Assembly (NCBI GenBank): GCA_964609675.1 | Contig: CAZSRX010000040.1 | Coordinates: 1 to 33,234 of the forward strand | Direction of reading: 5' to 3' | Length of the DNA: 33,234 nt | From: CAZSRX01 sp964609675 [NCBI: uncultured Bacteroidota bacterium] | GTDB taxonomy: Bacteria; CLD3; SB21 | Part shown: piece by piece, positions 6,724 to 15,633 of the stretch | Layout: the number at the start of each line of letters is the position of its first letter | Position numbering within the stretch: position 1 is the stretch's first letter | Notes under the pieces: model-generated | Told to the model about the DNA's origin: nothing | Database searches by the model: none | What the model saw: only the letters and a program-made list of their open reading frames with translations | Position numbers and translations under genes: made by a program

Positions 6724-8754
6724 ATGACAAAGCGGTTACATAACGAGCTGGTGTTCACGGTAAAAGACCGATGCCGGGTATGCTATACCTGCGTACGCGA
6801 ATGCCCCGTCCGGGCGATCCGCATCGTCAATGGCCAGGCGGAAGTGATTTCCGCGCGCTGTATCGGATGCGGCAACTGCACGCGCGTCTGCAGTCAGAAA
6901 GCGAAAGTGTTTCTGGACTGCACGCAGGACGTTGAACTGATGCTGGAATCCGGCGGCGTGAACGCGGTTTGTGTCGCGCCCAGTTTTCCCGCGGAATTTC
7001 ACGAATTTGACGATTACCGCGTCCTCGTCGGCATGCTGCGGAAACTCGGATTTGATTATGTCCACGAAGTCGCTTTCGGCGCAGATCTTGTGGCGCGCGC
7101 CTACCGCCGCATTCTCGACCAGACCGGCGCCGAACACAGCATCTCCTCCGACTGTCCGGCCATCGCGTATTATGTGCGTCATTATTATCCCGATCTCACT
7201 CCGCTGCTGGCGCCGGTGGTTTCGCCGATGGTCGCCACCGCGCGCGTCATCCGGCAGCTGTACGGACCAGACACCAAAGTGACATTCGTCGGACCGTGTA
7301 TCGCGAAAAAATCGGAATCTACGGAAATCGACGCCGTGCTGACTTTCAAGGAAATCCGTAAATTCTTCCGAATAAGAGACATCAGACCGGATAACGTGAC
7401 CCTGTCGGATTTTGACGAACCGAAAGGACACAAGGCGGCCATATTCCCCGTCACGCGGGGCAAACTGCATTCGCTCAATAAATCAGACGACATCTGCGAG
7501 GCCAACGTGATTGTCGCGTCGGGCCGAGTCAACTTCCGAGAAGCCATTAAGGAGTTCAATGATCAACTTAACCGTTCGCTGCATCTTGAATTGCTGTGCT
7601 GCGAAGGCTGTATCATGGGACCCGGCATGGAAACGGAAGGATTGCATTACGTAAAAAAGGCAAGGATCCGGAATTACGTCAGGGAAAAGCTGAACGCAAT
7701 GAATGTTGAGACCTGGAAGCAATTCATGAAGCGGTTTGAAGATCTCGACCTGTCCTGTTCGTTCGAGCCCGCGGACCGCCGGATCCCTCTGCCCTCCGCC
7801 GATCAGATAGAAAGCGCCCTGAAATCCATGGGAAAAATAGCGCCCGAAGATCAGCTGAATTGCGGCGCCTGCGGTTATGACACGTGCAAAGAACACGCGA
7901 TCGCGATTATCGAAGGACACGCGGAAACCGAAATGTGCCTGCCGTACACCATCGAAAAACTGCATAAATCCATCCAGACGCTGAATGAAACGAACGACAA
8001 ACTCGCTACCGCCCAGCAGTCGCTCAAACAGTCCGAAAAACTCGCGACCATGGGCCAGTTGTCCGCCGGCATCGCGCACGAACTCAACAACCCGCTCGGC
8101 ATCATTACGATGTACAGCAACATCCTGCTGGACGAGGTTCCGGATAACCATCCGATGAAAAACGACCTGAAGCTGATCGCGGAACAGACCGACCGATGCA
8201 AAAAAATTGTCGGCGGGTTGCTTAATTTCGCGCGGAAGAACCAAGTCCGGTATAAGCCGGTGGACATGATCAACTTTGTCAAAAACAGCGTTCGCTCCGT
8301 CATCATCCCGGAAAACGTAAAAGTGCATTTCAAATTTAACCTGAAAGATCCGGTGGTCTCGGTAGATACCGATCAGTGGATGCAGGTGCTGACCAATCTC
8401 GAGAAAAACGCCGTGGAAGCCATGCCTGCCGGAGGTGAACTGACGATCTCCGTTACCGAAAACGAACGAACCATCGAGTTTATTATTCAGGACACCGGCT
8501 CAGGAATCAAACCGGAAAACATGGATAAACTATTCACTCCGTTTTTTACAACCAAACCCATGGGCAAAGGAACAGGACTTGGTCTTCCGCTGATTTACGG
8601 CATCGTGAAAATGCATCGCGGACAAATCACAGTTCATTCCAACACCAACAAGGAAAAAGGACCAACCGGTACCGCGTTCCGGATTACGATACCGAAGACC
8701 GTAAAACCCGAAAGTAAATCTTCAGCAACAAACATTTCACAGCATCCAATATAA
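6724..8754 (+). CDS. Hydrogenase-like sensory histidine kinase (ferredoxin + H-cluster-like domain + 4Fe-4S + kinase)
   Basis: A 676-residue fusion. Residues 17-56 hold two 4Fe-4S ferredoxin sites (C17/20/23/27, C46/49/52/56). Residues about 80-320 are an [FeFe]-hydrogenase large domain with altered motifs: SSDCPA (C144, with D143 where catalytic enzymes have the relay Cys), VGPC (C192) and LLCCEGCIMGPG (C292, C296). All four ligands for the 4Fe-4S part of an H-cluster remain. Residues 380-405 form an extra Fe-S domain (C380, C383, C388, C405). A linker helix (about 409-440) leads to a HisKA domain with H452 (AHELNNP) and an ATPase domain (N562, DTGSG at 590-594, GKGTGLGL at 614-621). No PAS domain and no membrane segment. 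It starts two bases after hydA. By analogy with sensory [FeFe]-hydrogenases it probably reports H2 or ferredoxin redox state by phosphorylating the neighbouring receivers; that is inference. Confidence 0.9.
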   Translation: MTKRLHNELVFTVKDRCRVCYTCVRECPVRAIRIVNGQAEVISARCIGCGNCTRVCSQKAKVFLDCTQDVELMLESGGVNAVCVAPSFPAEFHEFDDYRVLVGMLRKLGFDYVHEVAFGADLVARAYRRILDQTGAEHSISSDCPAIAYYVRHYYPDLTPLLAPVVSPMVATARVIRQLYGPDTKVTFVGPCIAKKSESTEIDAVLTFKEIRKFFRIRDIRPDNVTLSDFDEPKGHKAAIFPVTRGKLHSLNKSDDICEANVIVASGRVNFREAIKEFNDQLNRSLHLELLCCEGCIMGPGMETEGLHYVKKARIRNYVREKLNAMNVETWKQFMKRFEDLDLSCSFEPADRRIPLPSADQIESALKSMGKIAPEDQLNCGACGYDTCKEHAIAIIEGHAETEMCLPYTIEKLHKSIQTLNETNDKLATAQQSLKQSEKLATMGQLSAGIAHELNNPLGIITMYSNILLDEVPDNHPMKNDLKLIAEQTDRCKKIVGGLLNFARKNQVRYKPVDMINFVKNSVRSVIIPENVKVHFKFNLKDPVVSVDTDQWMQVLTNLEKNAVEAMPAGGELTISVTENERTIEFIIQDTGSGIKPENMDKLFTPFFTTKPMGKGTGLGLPLIYGIVKMHRGQITVHSNTNKEKGPTGTAFRITIPKTVKPESKSSATNISQHPI

Positions 8755-8837
8755 CAATTATTAACTGAAAAGACGAAAACAGAAACTCCTGAATTTGTTC
8801 AGTGAACGTAACATGCGCAACGAAAAGATTAATTAAG

Positions 8838-9248
8838 ATGAAAAAAGACATGAAAACCGTAAACACCAAAACGATACTCATAGCGGACGACGACATAGAC
8901 ATACTGAATCAATTGTCCGCACAGATTAAAAGCATGGGCTTCGGCGTCATTACTGCCGAGACCCAGAAGGAAGCCGAGAAAATCATACAGGAACAGAAAC
9001 CGGATCTCGCGATTTTTGACCTGATGATGGACAACCGCGACAGCGGATTCATTCTCAGCTATACACTGAAGAAAAAATATCCGGATGTTCCCGTGATCAT
9101 CGCTACGGCCGTTACGTCGGATACGGGAATTATTTTCGAGGCGGACACGCCCGAACAGAAAAGCTGGATCAAAGCCGACCGGTATCTTGAAAAAGGCCTG
9201 CGCCCGGAACAACTTGAAAAAGAAATCAAACAACTATTAAATGTTTAG
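8838..9248 (+). CDS. Stand-alone response-regulator receiver
   Basis: A 136-residue CheY-like receiver with acidic residues D17-D19 (IADDD), phosphoacceptor D61 (LAIFDLMMD), T90 (IIATAV) and K119. No output domain is attached. The T-K distance is about 29 residues, slightly long, with an insert around TSDTGIIFEADTPEQKSW. The usual Lys-Pro after beta-5 is Lys-Gly (YLEKGL). It lies between the sensory kinase and the receiver/kinase, nine bases before the latter. The start may be ATG 8838 or ATG 8850; an upstream in-frame ATG at 8802 looks too early. Likely a phosphate acceptor of the adjacent kinase. Confidence 0.85.
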   Translation: MKKDMKTVNTKTILIADDDIDILNQLSAQIKSMGFGVITAETQKEAEKIIQEQKPDLAIFDLMMDNRDSGFILSYTLKKKYPDVPVIIATAVTSDTGIIFEADTPEQKSWIKADRYLEKGLRPEQLEKEIKQLLNV

Positions 9249-9257
9249 GCACCAGCT

Positions 9258-10394
9258 ATGGCAACCTTAAACGTATTAATCGTCGATGACGAAGTGGGCA
9301 TCCGTTCCGGAATCACCCGCGTGTTATCGAATTTCGCCGTAGACTTTCCATTCCTTGAGGAAGAATTTACGTTCAACCTGACCGAATGCGAATCCGGCGA
9401 AGAAGCAATCCGGATCATCGAGAGCCAACCGGTTGATATTGTTCTGCTCGACAATAAACTTCCCGGCATGGACGGCATTGACGTGTTGGAACATATTAAT
9501 AAAAAGAAATACGACTGCTGTGTCATGATGATCACATCGTACGCGTCGCTGGACTTGGCCGTGCAGGCCACGCAAAACGGCGCGTATAACTTCGTGCCGA
9601 AGCCGTTCACGCCCGCCGAACTCAAAACGTCGATGGAAAACATCACGAAGCATCTCTATCTGAAACGGATGACGAAGAATCTCACGGACGACGGTAAAGA
9701 ATCGCGCTTTCGTTTTCTTTCGATATTATCGCATGAACTGAAGTCGCCGATTAATGCCATCGAAGGATACCTGATTACCATGCAGGAACGTCAGGCCGGC
9801 AACAATCTGGACGATTACGAAGTCATGCTGAACCGCTGTATCGAACGCATCAAAGGCATGCGTACGCTGATCATGGATTTACTCGATCTGACGCGGCTCG
9901 AGTCGGGCAAGAAAGTTCGGGAAAACACCAAAGTGGATCTCGTTGAAATCGCTCGAATCACCAAGGACACGGTTTCGCCACTCGCCATCCAGAAAAACGT
10001 CTCCGTGCATATCGATTCCGACGCCGACCAGATATTCCTGTCCGCGGACACGGAAGAAATCAAAATTATTTTCAACAATCTGATTTCCAACGCTGTGAAG
10101 TATAACATAGACGGCGGGGATGTATACTGCAAAATCGCCCAAAATAACGGCCTCATTAAAATAACCGTGAAAGACACCGGAATCGGCATGACCGCAGAGG
10201 ATTTATCCAAGCTGTTCGGCGATTTTGTGCGGATTAAAAACGAAAAAACGCGCGCGATTACCGGCAGCGGACTCGGGCTTTCCATCACAAAAAAAATTGT
10301 CGAAGAAAGCTACGGCGGTGCCATTCATGTTACCAGCGTCCCCGATCAGGGCAGTACATTCACGGTTGAATTACCGGTGAAAGCATCAATATGA
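9258..10394 (+). CDS. Receiver-histidine kinase hybrid (N-terminal receiver)
   Basis: The 378-residue soluble protein has an N-terminal receiver (D10/D11, phosphoacceptor D65 in VLLDNKLPG, K115 in FVPKPF), then HisKA with H159 (LSHELKSPINA) and a HATPase domain (FNNLISNAVKYN, DTGIGM, GSGLGL). There is no membrane segment or PAS domain. Receiver-first kinases are usually controlled by phosphorylation of their own receiver, so this one could be the second step of a relay started by the hydrogenase-like kinase. The last four bases overlap the hydG start (ATGA), so expression is coupled to H-cluster maturation. Confidence 0.9.
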   Translation: MATLNVLIVDDEVGIRSGITRVLSNFAVDFPFLEEEFTFNLTECESGEEAIRIIESQPVDIVLLDNKLPGMDGIDVLEHINKKKYDCCVMMITSYASLDLAVQATQNGAYNFVPKPFTPAELKTSMENITKHLYLKRMTKNLTDDGKESRFRFLSILSHELKSPINAIEGYLITMQERQAGNNLDDYEVMLNRCIERIKGMRTLIMDLLDLTRLESGKKVRENTKVDLVEIARITKDTVSPLAIQKNVSVHIDSDADQIFLSADTEEIKIIFNNLISNAVKYNIDGGDVYCKIAQNNGLIKITVKDTGIGMTAEDLSKLFGDFVRIKNEKTRAITGSGLGLSITKKIVEESYGGAIHVTSVPDQGSTFTVELPVKASI

Positions 10395-11818
10395 AATTTA
10401 ATCCCGAAACATACCGCATTCCCGATAAGCCGCATGAGCCATTCATTGATCCGAATGAGATCCACGAAATCCTGCGGCACGCAGCGCCGGATGCGCGACG
10501 GATTCATGATATCATTCAAAAATCACTGAACAAAAACCGTCTGAGTCTGCAGGAAACCGCGGTTTTGCTGAATGCCGAGGCGCCGGAATACGTGGCGCAA
10601 ATCCAAGACGGCGCCCGGCGTTTGAAAGAATCGGTTTACGGAAACCGCATTGTTTTGTTCGCTCCGCTGTACATCGGCAACAAATGTTCGAACAACTGTG
10701 TTTATTGCGGTTTCAGGGCGTCCAATAAAGACGCTGTCCGGAAAACGCTGAATGATGAAGAAATCATTCATGAAATTGAGGCGCTGGAAGATCACGGCCA
10801 GAAGCGGCTGATATTAGTCTTCGGCGAACATCAGCAGTATGACGCGGCGTTCATTGCGCATGCCGTCAGGCTGGCCTACGGCGTCAAAAAAGGCCATGGC
10901 GAGATCCGCCGCGTCAATATCAACGCCGCCCCGCTGGATGCCGAAGGATTCCGGACCGTGAAGGATGCGGGCATCGGTACGTACCAGATTTTTCAGGAAA
11001 CGTATCATCCCGAAGCGTATCATACATACCATCTTCGCGGTAAAAAAGCCGATTTCAATTACCGGCTGACTTCGCTGGATCGCGCACAGGAAGCGGGACT
11101 GGACGACGTCGGCATCGGCGCGCTGTTCGGACTGTACGACTGGAAATACGAAGTGCTGGGCCTGGTGCGCCACACCAATCATCTGGAGGCCTGTTTCAAC
11201 GTTGGCCCGCACACTATTTCTTTTCCGCGGATCAAGGACGCATCCATGCTGCAGATGGGCCGTCAGTATTTTATGAATGACGAAGATTTTGCAAGAATGG
11301 TCGCCATCATACGGCTCGCGGTGCCTTACACGGGAATGATCTTAACCGCGCGCGAATCGGCGGCTCTGCGTAATGAAGTGCTCCAATACGGCGTTTCCCA
11401 GATCGACGGCGGCACCAAACTGGAGCTCGGCGGTTATTCACATAGCCTCAACGAAGATCAGGACTTAAACAAAGGCCAGTTCCGCATCAACGACAACCGC
11501 ACGCTCAATGAAATCATCGATGAATTGATGGACCAGAATATGATGCCGTCCTTCTGTACGGCCTGTTACCGCCTCGGACGTACCGGTGAGCATTTTATGG
11601 AATTTTCCGTTCCCGGTTTCATCAAGCGGTATTGCACGCCGAACGCTATACTCACGCTGGCCGAATATCTTCACGACTATGCCCCGGAAGAAACCAGAAA
11701 GAAAGGATGGCATATGATAGATCAGGAAATCCAATCGCTCGGTAATAATGGTATAGCGGCACAACTGAAACACAAATTGGAACTGATTAAAACCGGTAAA
11801 AGGGATTTGTACTTTTAA
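10391..11818 (+). CDS. hydG: H-cluster maturase HydG (radical SAM, tyrosine lyase)
   Basis: The 475-residue radical SAM enzyme cleaves tyrosine to supply CO and cyanide as an Fe(CO)2(CN) synthon for the H-cluster. The SAM 4Fe-4S motif CX3CX2C is C99, C103, C106 (CSNNCVYC). The C-terminal CX2CX22C motif that binds the auxiliary cluster and the dangler iron is C389, C392 and C415. Length is normal for the family. The start ATG overlaps the upstream kinase stop and is preceded by GGTGAAAG. A 159-base gap separates it from hydF. Confidence 0.96.
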   Translation: MKFNPETYRIPDKPHEPFIDPNEIHEILRHAAPDARRIHDIIQKSLNKNRLSLQETAVLLNAEAPEYVAQIQDGARRLKESVYGNRIVLFAPLYIGNKCSNNCVYCGFRASNKDAVRKTLNDEEIIHEIEALEDHGQKRLILVFGEHQQYDAAFIAHAVRLAYGVKKGHGEIRRVNINAAPLDAEGFRTVKDAGIGTYQIFQETYHPEAYHTYHLRGKKADFNYRLTSLDRAQEAGLDDVGIGALFGLYDWKYEVLGLVRHTNHLEACFNVGPHTISFPRIKDASMLQMGRQYFMNDEDFARMVAIIRLAVPYTGMILTARESAALRNEVLQYGVSQIDGGTKLELGGYSHSLNEDQDLNKGQFRINDNRTLNEIIDELMDQNMMPSFCTACYRLGRTGEHFMEFSVPGFIKRYCTPNAILTLAEYLHDYAPEETRKKGWHMIDQEIQSLGNNGIAAQLKHKLELIKTGKRDLYF

Positions 11819-11977
11819 ATCTTTTAAACGCGATACATCCCGCTTACCCCTCGTTTTCGCTCAGGATTAACGTCGAGGACAAGCACGGATCAAACGAAAA
11901 AGAAAATTAACATGATTTTTTCAATAAGCATTTCATTCGCTTATCGTGTGGGATTAACGAATAGTAAAGGCTAACTT

Positions 11978-13192
11978 ATGGACAAAGGCAGGGATCTCAA
12001 ACCGCACATAGGCATATTCGGGCGGCGCAATAACGGTAAAAGTTCGTTCATCAACGCGTTAACCGGACAGGATGTGGCAATTGTATCGGAAATAGCCGGC
12101 ACTACAACCGATCCGGTAAAAAAATCCGTGGAGATTTTCGGCATCGGCCCGGCCATAATGATTGACACTGCGGGTATCGATGATACCGGCGATCTCGGAA
12201 AAAAACGCGTTCACAAATCGCTTGAGATTATCAAACAAGTTGATTGCGCCGTGATATTAATAGCCGGAAACCAATTCGGTGAATTTGAAACGAATCTGAT
12301 CGCCACATTAAAAAATATCGATGTTCCTTTTATCGTTGTTCATAACAAATCAGACATGGAGCCGCTTGATCCGGCTACGATCCATCAGATACAATCGTTC
12401 TCGGATGCGCCGGTTATTGACATCAGCGTCGTAATGAAAACAAACATCGACGCCGTTATTAATGCGCTGAAACAAACGATACCGCCGACGTCGTATCAGA
12501 AACCGTCATTGTTTGATCAACTCATCAAGCCGAAAGATATCGTACTGTTGGTCACGCCGATTGACAGCGAAGCTCCGGACGGACGCATGATACTCCCGCA
12601 GGTGATGGCCTGGCGCGACGTCTTGGATCACGACGGAATTTGCATGTCCGTAAAGGAAACGGAACTGGAAGATTTTTTTCGTCTGAACATCAAACCGGCG
12701 CTGGTCGTGACCGACAGCCAGGCGTTTGAATATGTTGCGTCCGTGGTTCCGGAAGACGTCCCGCTGACCGGATTCAGTATTTTATTCGCGCGTATCAAAG
12801 GACCGTTTGAATATTATATTCAAGGGGCGCGAGCCATAGCCGATCTCAGAGATGGCGATAAAATACTCATCCTGGAATCCTGCACGCATCAGGTCAGTTG
12901 CGAGGATATCGGCAGGAACAAACTGCCGAATTGGATACGAAAACATACGGGAAAAAATCTCACATTTGACGTCATCGCCGGCATGTCGCCTCTGCCGGAA
13001 AACATTTCGTCGTATGCGTTGGTCATTCAATGCGGCGGGTGTATGTCCACGCGCAAACAAATCATGAACCGCCTGAAACCCTTTACGGATGCGGGAATTC
13101 CTGTAACGAATTACGGTATGGCCATAGCGTTTTTAAAAGGAATTTTTACGCGCGCGCTGAAGCCGTTTCAATCTGCAACGGCTACATTGTGA
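11978..13192 (+). CDS. hydF: H-cluster maturase HydF (GTPase scaffold)
   Basis: The 404-residue protein is the GTPase scaffold on which the 2Fe subcluster is assembled and from which it is passed to apo-HydA. GTPase motifs: P-loop GRRNNGKSS (15-23), GTTTDP (41-46), DTAG (63-66), HNKSD (122-126). The C-terminal cluster site is C302 and H304 (CTH) with C352 and C355 (CGGCM). The residue before C352 is Gln, where many HydF proteins have His. AAAGG lies about ten bases before the ATG. The 159 bases upstream contain a small hairpin (ATAAGC/GCTTAT, 11924-11944) without a T run, so read-through from hydG is likely. Confidence 0.95.
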   Translation: MDKGRDLKPHIGIFGRRNNGKSSFINALTGQDVAIVSEIAGTTTDPVKKSVEIFGIGPAIMIDTAGIDDTGDLGKKRVHKSLEIIKQVDCAVILIAGNQFGEFETNLIATLKNIDVPFIVVHNKSDMEPLDPATIHQIQSFSDAPVIDISVVMKTNIDAVINALKQTIPPTSYQKPSLFDQLIKPKDIVLLVTPIDSEAPDGRMILPQVMAWRDVLDHDGICMSVKETELEDFFRLNIKPALVVTDSQAFEYVASVVPEDVPLTGFSILFARIKGPFEYYIQGARAIADLRDGDKILILESCTHQVSCEDIGRNKLPNWIRKHTGKNLTFDVIAGMSPLPENISSYALVIQCGGCMSTRKQIMNRLKPFTDAGIPVTNYGMAIAFLKGIFTRALKPFQSATATL

Positions 13193-13228
13193 ATGCGACG
13201 GGTAGAGTGACCCGGGAAAAGCACGATA

Positions 13229-14308
13229 ATGGAAATCATTGATATCTTAAATAAAACCGAATTCTCGGAAGATGATCTTACAGCCTTACTTTGCTGCTCC
13301 GGAACAGACCGCGATCGGCTTCTGAAAAAATCCATTGAAATCAAAGAACAATATGCAGGAAACAAAGTTTATCTTCGCGGGCTCATCGAATTGACCAACC
13401 GGTGCAGGAAGAACTGCTATTACTGCGGTATCCGGCGGGATAATTTAAAAGTGAACCGCTATTTTATTTCCGATGAAGAAGTTTTGGAAGCGGCGCGTTT
13501 TGCCTTTGAAAACCGGTTCGGCTCCATAGTTATTCAGTCCGGTGAGATTCAGAGCGAATGGTTTATCAGGAAGATCGAAACACTGATACTCAGCATTAAG
13601 AAACTTTCCAGCGGGAAACTGGGCATAACTCTATCCTGCGGCGAACAAACAGAAGAAACCTACCGAAGGTGGTTTGACGCGGGCGCGCACCGATATTTAT
13701 TGCGCATCGAAACATCGAATCCCGAAATGTATGCGACTCTGCATCCGTCCGATCATAGTTGGAACCGCCGCATCGAATGCCTGCGATGGCTTAAAAACAT
13801 AGGTTTTCAGACCGGTACCGGTGTGATGATCGGCCTGCCGGGACAAACCATCGGCGATCTGGCGAATGATTTACTTTTCATGAAAGAACTGGATATCGAT
13901 ATGTGCGGCATGGGCCCTTACATCGAACATGAAGATACGCCGCTGTATGAGTCAAAGGACGGGCTTTTACCTCTCCAGGAGAGGTTTGAACTGACCCTGA
14001 AAATGATCGCCGTTCTCCGCATCCTGATGCCGGACATCAATATCGCCTCGACAACCGCGTTGCAGGCCATTGATAAAATCGGACGGGAAAAAGCATTGAA
14101 AATCGGCGCGAACATTCTCATGCCGAATATCACGCCGGGTCAATACCGTGACATGTATAAATTATACGCGAATAAACCTTGTACAGACGATTCTCCCGAA
14201 GACACCCTCCAATCCATTCAAAAAAACTTAACCGGCGCCGGTTGCGAAATCGGATTCGATGAATGGGGCGATTCAAAACACCACAAAAATAAATTGTATG
14301 TAAAATGA
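13229..14308 (+). CDS. hydE: H-cluster maturase HydE (radical SAM)
   Basis: The 359-residue radical SAM enzyme acts on the HydG product during synthesis of the azadithiolate-bridged 2Fe subcluster. The SAM cluster motif is C59, C63, C66 (CRKNCYYC), followed by the GIRRDN motif typical of HydE. The accessory C-terminal CX7CX2C cluster found in some HydE proteins is not present: only C318 and C339 occur there. It starts 36 bases after hydF with a GGGAAAA site and is the last gene of the operon; the next gene is convergent, 21 bases away. Confidence 0.94.
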   Translation: MEIIDILNKTEFSEDDLTALLCCSGTDRDRLLKKSIEIKEQYAGNKVYLRGLIELTNRCRKNCYYCGIRRDNLKVNRYFISDEEVLEAARFAFENRFGSIVIQSGEIQSEWFIRKIETLILSIKKLSSGKLGITLSCGEQTEETYRRWFDAGAHRYLLRIETSNPEMYATLHPSDHSWNRRIECLRWLKNIGFQTGTGVMIGLPGQTIGDLANDLLFMKELDIDMCGMGPYIEHEDTPLYESKDGLLPLQERFELTLKMIAVLRILMPDINIASTTALQAIDKIGREKALKIGANILMPNITPGQYRDMYKLYANKPCTDDSPEDTLQSIQKNLTGAGCEIGFDEWGDSKHHKNKLYVK

Positions 14309-14329
14309 TTGTTCCGTAAGCCGATCGGA

Positions 14330-14833
14330 TCATTCAATTTTAAAATCATAATACTGTATTTCCGGAAATCCTGATTCCGGCTTTTTTATGCAAATCGCGT
14401 GAACTCCCTTGGAGAGACGTTCTTTAAAAAGGATTCTCCAAATATTATTTCCGTCCGGAATGTTCTCCGCTTGAACCGGAATGTCATGATCGTAGATCCA
14501 TAATTCAGGCTTCCATTTTGACATGTGGCCCGCGCCGAAGATAAATTCGCCTTTTTCATGTTTTAATTTGAAAACGCTTACGGAATCACTGTCTTTTTCC
14601 GGCGATATAATGATGACTGAATCGATTTCATGAAAAGTCAATCCGGAAAGATTTTTGATTTGAAAATTCGTCATGTATTGAATTTGTTTTCCCTTCAGAA
14701 CGTCTTGTTTCAGCGTATCGCATTGGCCGGAATGATACAGATAAACACCGTCGGCGTCGGGATACGTTTTTCCGCACGATGGCAAAAGACATAAAACGCA
14801 AATGATCAGCATTGCGGTTTTGTTTTTATTCAT
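14330..14833 (-). CDS. Small predicted lipoprotein of unknown function
   Basis: A 167-residue protein whose N-terminus is a lipoprotein signal: MNKNK, hydrophobic core, then LLPSC with lipidation Cys C20. I chose ATG 14833 because AAAGGA lies about ten bases upstream and the signal peptide starts there; an upstream in-frame start at 14947 would add 38 non-signal residues. The mature part has no motif I recognise. It is rich in beta-type segments (VFKLKHEKGEFIFGAGH, ELWIYDHDIPV). Convergent with hydE; probably monocistronic. Its envelope function is unknown. Confidence 0.65.
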   Translation of the reverse strand: MNKNKTAMLIICVLCLLPSCGKTYPDADGVYLYHSGQCDTLKQDVLKGKQIQYMTNFQIKNLSGLTFHEIDSVIIISPEKDSDSVSVFKLKHEKGEFIFGAGHMSKWKPELWIYDHDIPVQAENIPDGNNIWRILFKERLSKGVHAICIKKPESGFPEIQYYDFKIE

Positions 14834-15023
14834 ACTCACTAATTCCTTTAATATTGCCATAAAGCGGTCTGACATTTGCAATGTATTTGCCGTTAACAGC
14901 CCCGGGATATCCATTTCCTTTTTATGAAAATGTAATATACAAAACAAGAAAAAAATCGATTTAAAATAAAAATATTTGTATTATAAGAAAATTAAATGCA
15001 TTGAAAAGACAAAATAAAATACG

Positions 15024-15239
15024 ATGTCACTCTTCCAAACAGCCATAGCCGTACTCGCGATGATCGCGCTGTTTCTTTACGGTTTAAAAAGTTTCAGCCG
15101 TGAAGCCAAGGAAATCGGTTCGGATCATTTTCAGAAACTGATATCATCGATAACGCGTTTCCGTTTGGGCGGATTTTTTCTCGGCGCGTTACTGACGGGC
15201 GTCATCCAGTCGAGCAGCGCGGTGATCTTTCATTCCTGA
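15024..15239 (+). pseudogene. Truncated Na+/phosphate cotransporter (N-terminal fragment)
   Basis: The 71 residues match the beginning of NptA/PF02690-type Na/Pi cotransporters: a first membrane helix (about 5-22), then a second helix ending in the conserved QSSSA signature (62-66). Full proteins have about 300-600 residues, so the reading frame is lost just after the first QSSS motif and no remainder is found downstream. A short membrane peptide may still be made, but it cannot be a working transporter. No good ribosome binding site. Confidence 0.65.
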
Positions 15240-15633
15240 ATTACCATCCGTCATTAGACCGTAAGCGCATTATTAACGCCCTTAACCGGTTTACGGATAG
15301 GTTTATTTTAACGCACAATTTTTAGGTATAAATGGTTTTTTACGCAATCCGCTATGATAAAACCATGTGCTTTCCTGATCGGAATCATTTCCGCTTCAAT
15401 TAATCAGGAACGTCTTTTTGAATGCAATATCATTTTGAAAGGCCTTTAGTTATCATCTTTCAGGATATCCTAATTTATTCAAGTATTACCAATTCAGAAT
15501 TATCAACAACTATCATTAAATCGTGTGCCATGAACCGCAGTCAATTGAATATCGTTCCTGTCCTTTTTATATCCGGGAATGTGAAACATGAAACCGGCGT
15601 TTTACCGGATGACAACTTAAAAAAGGAAGCGTT
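15240..15633. other. Decayed intergenic stretch
   Basis: No convincing gene lies between the cotransporter fragment and the DCC protein. A 31-codon ATG frame at 15353 overlaps the hairpin listed separately and is not supported. CCGTAA and TTACGG form a weak inverted repeat near 15258-15297. The stretch probably contains the eroded rest of a deleted gene or genes. Confidence 0.4.
15373..15419 (+). terminator. Nested hairpin with T run, terminator-like
   Basis: Outer arms TCCTGAT (15373-15379) and ATCAGGA (15403-15409) enclose an inner perfect hairpin CGGAA-TCAT-TTCCG (15380-15393). Five T follow at 15415-15419. It could end transcripts from the cotransporter remnant; the long inner loop and weak T run lower confidence. 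Confidence 0.35.

Noticed and set aside
11819-11977. Terminator or new promoter between hydG and hydF
   Set aside because: The only hairpin (11924-11944) has a six-base stem and no T run, and no convincing -35/-10 pair was found, so the maturase genes are treated as one unit.
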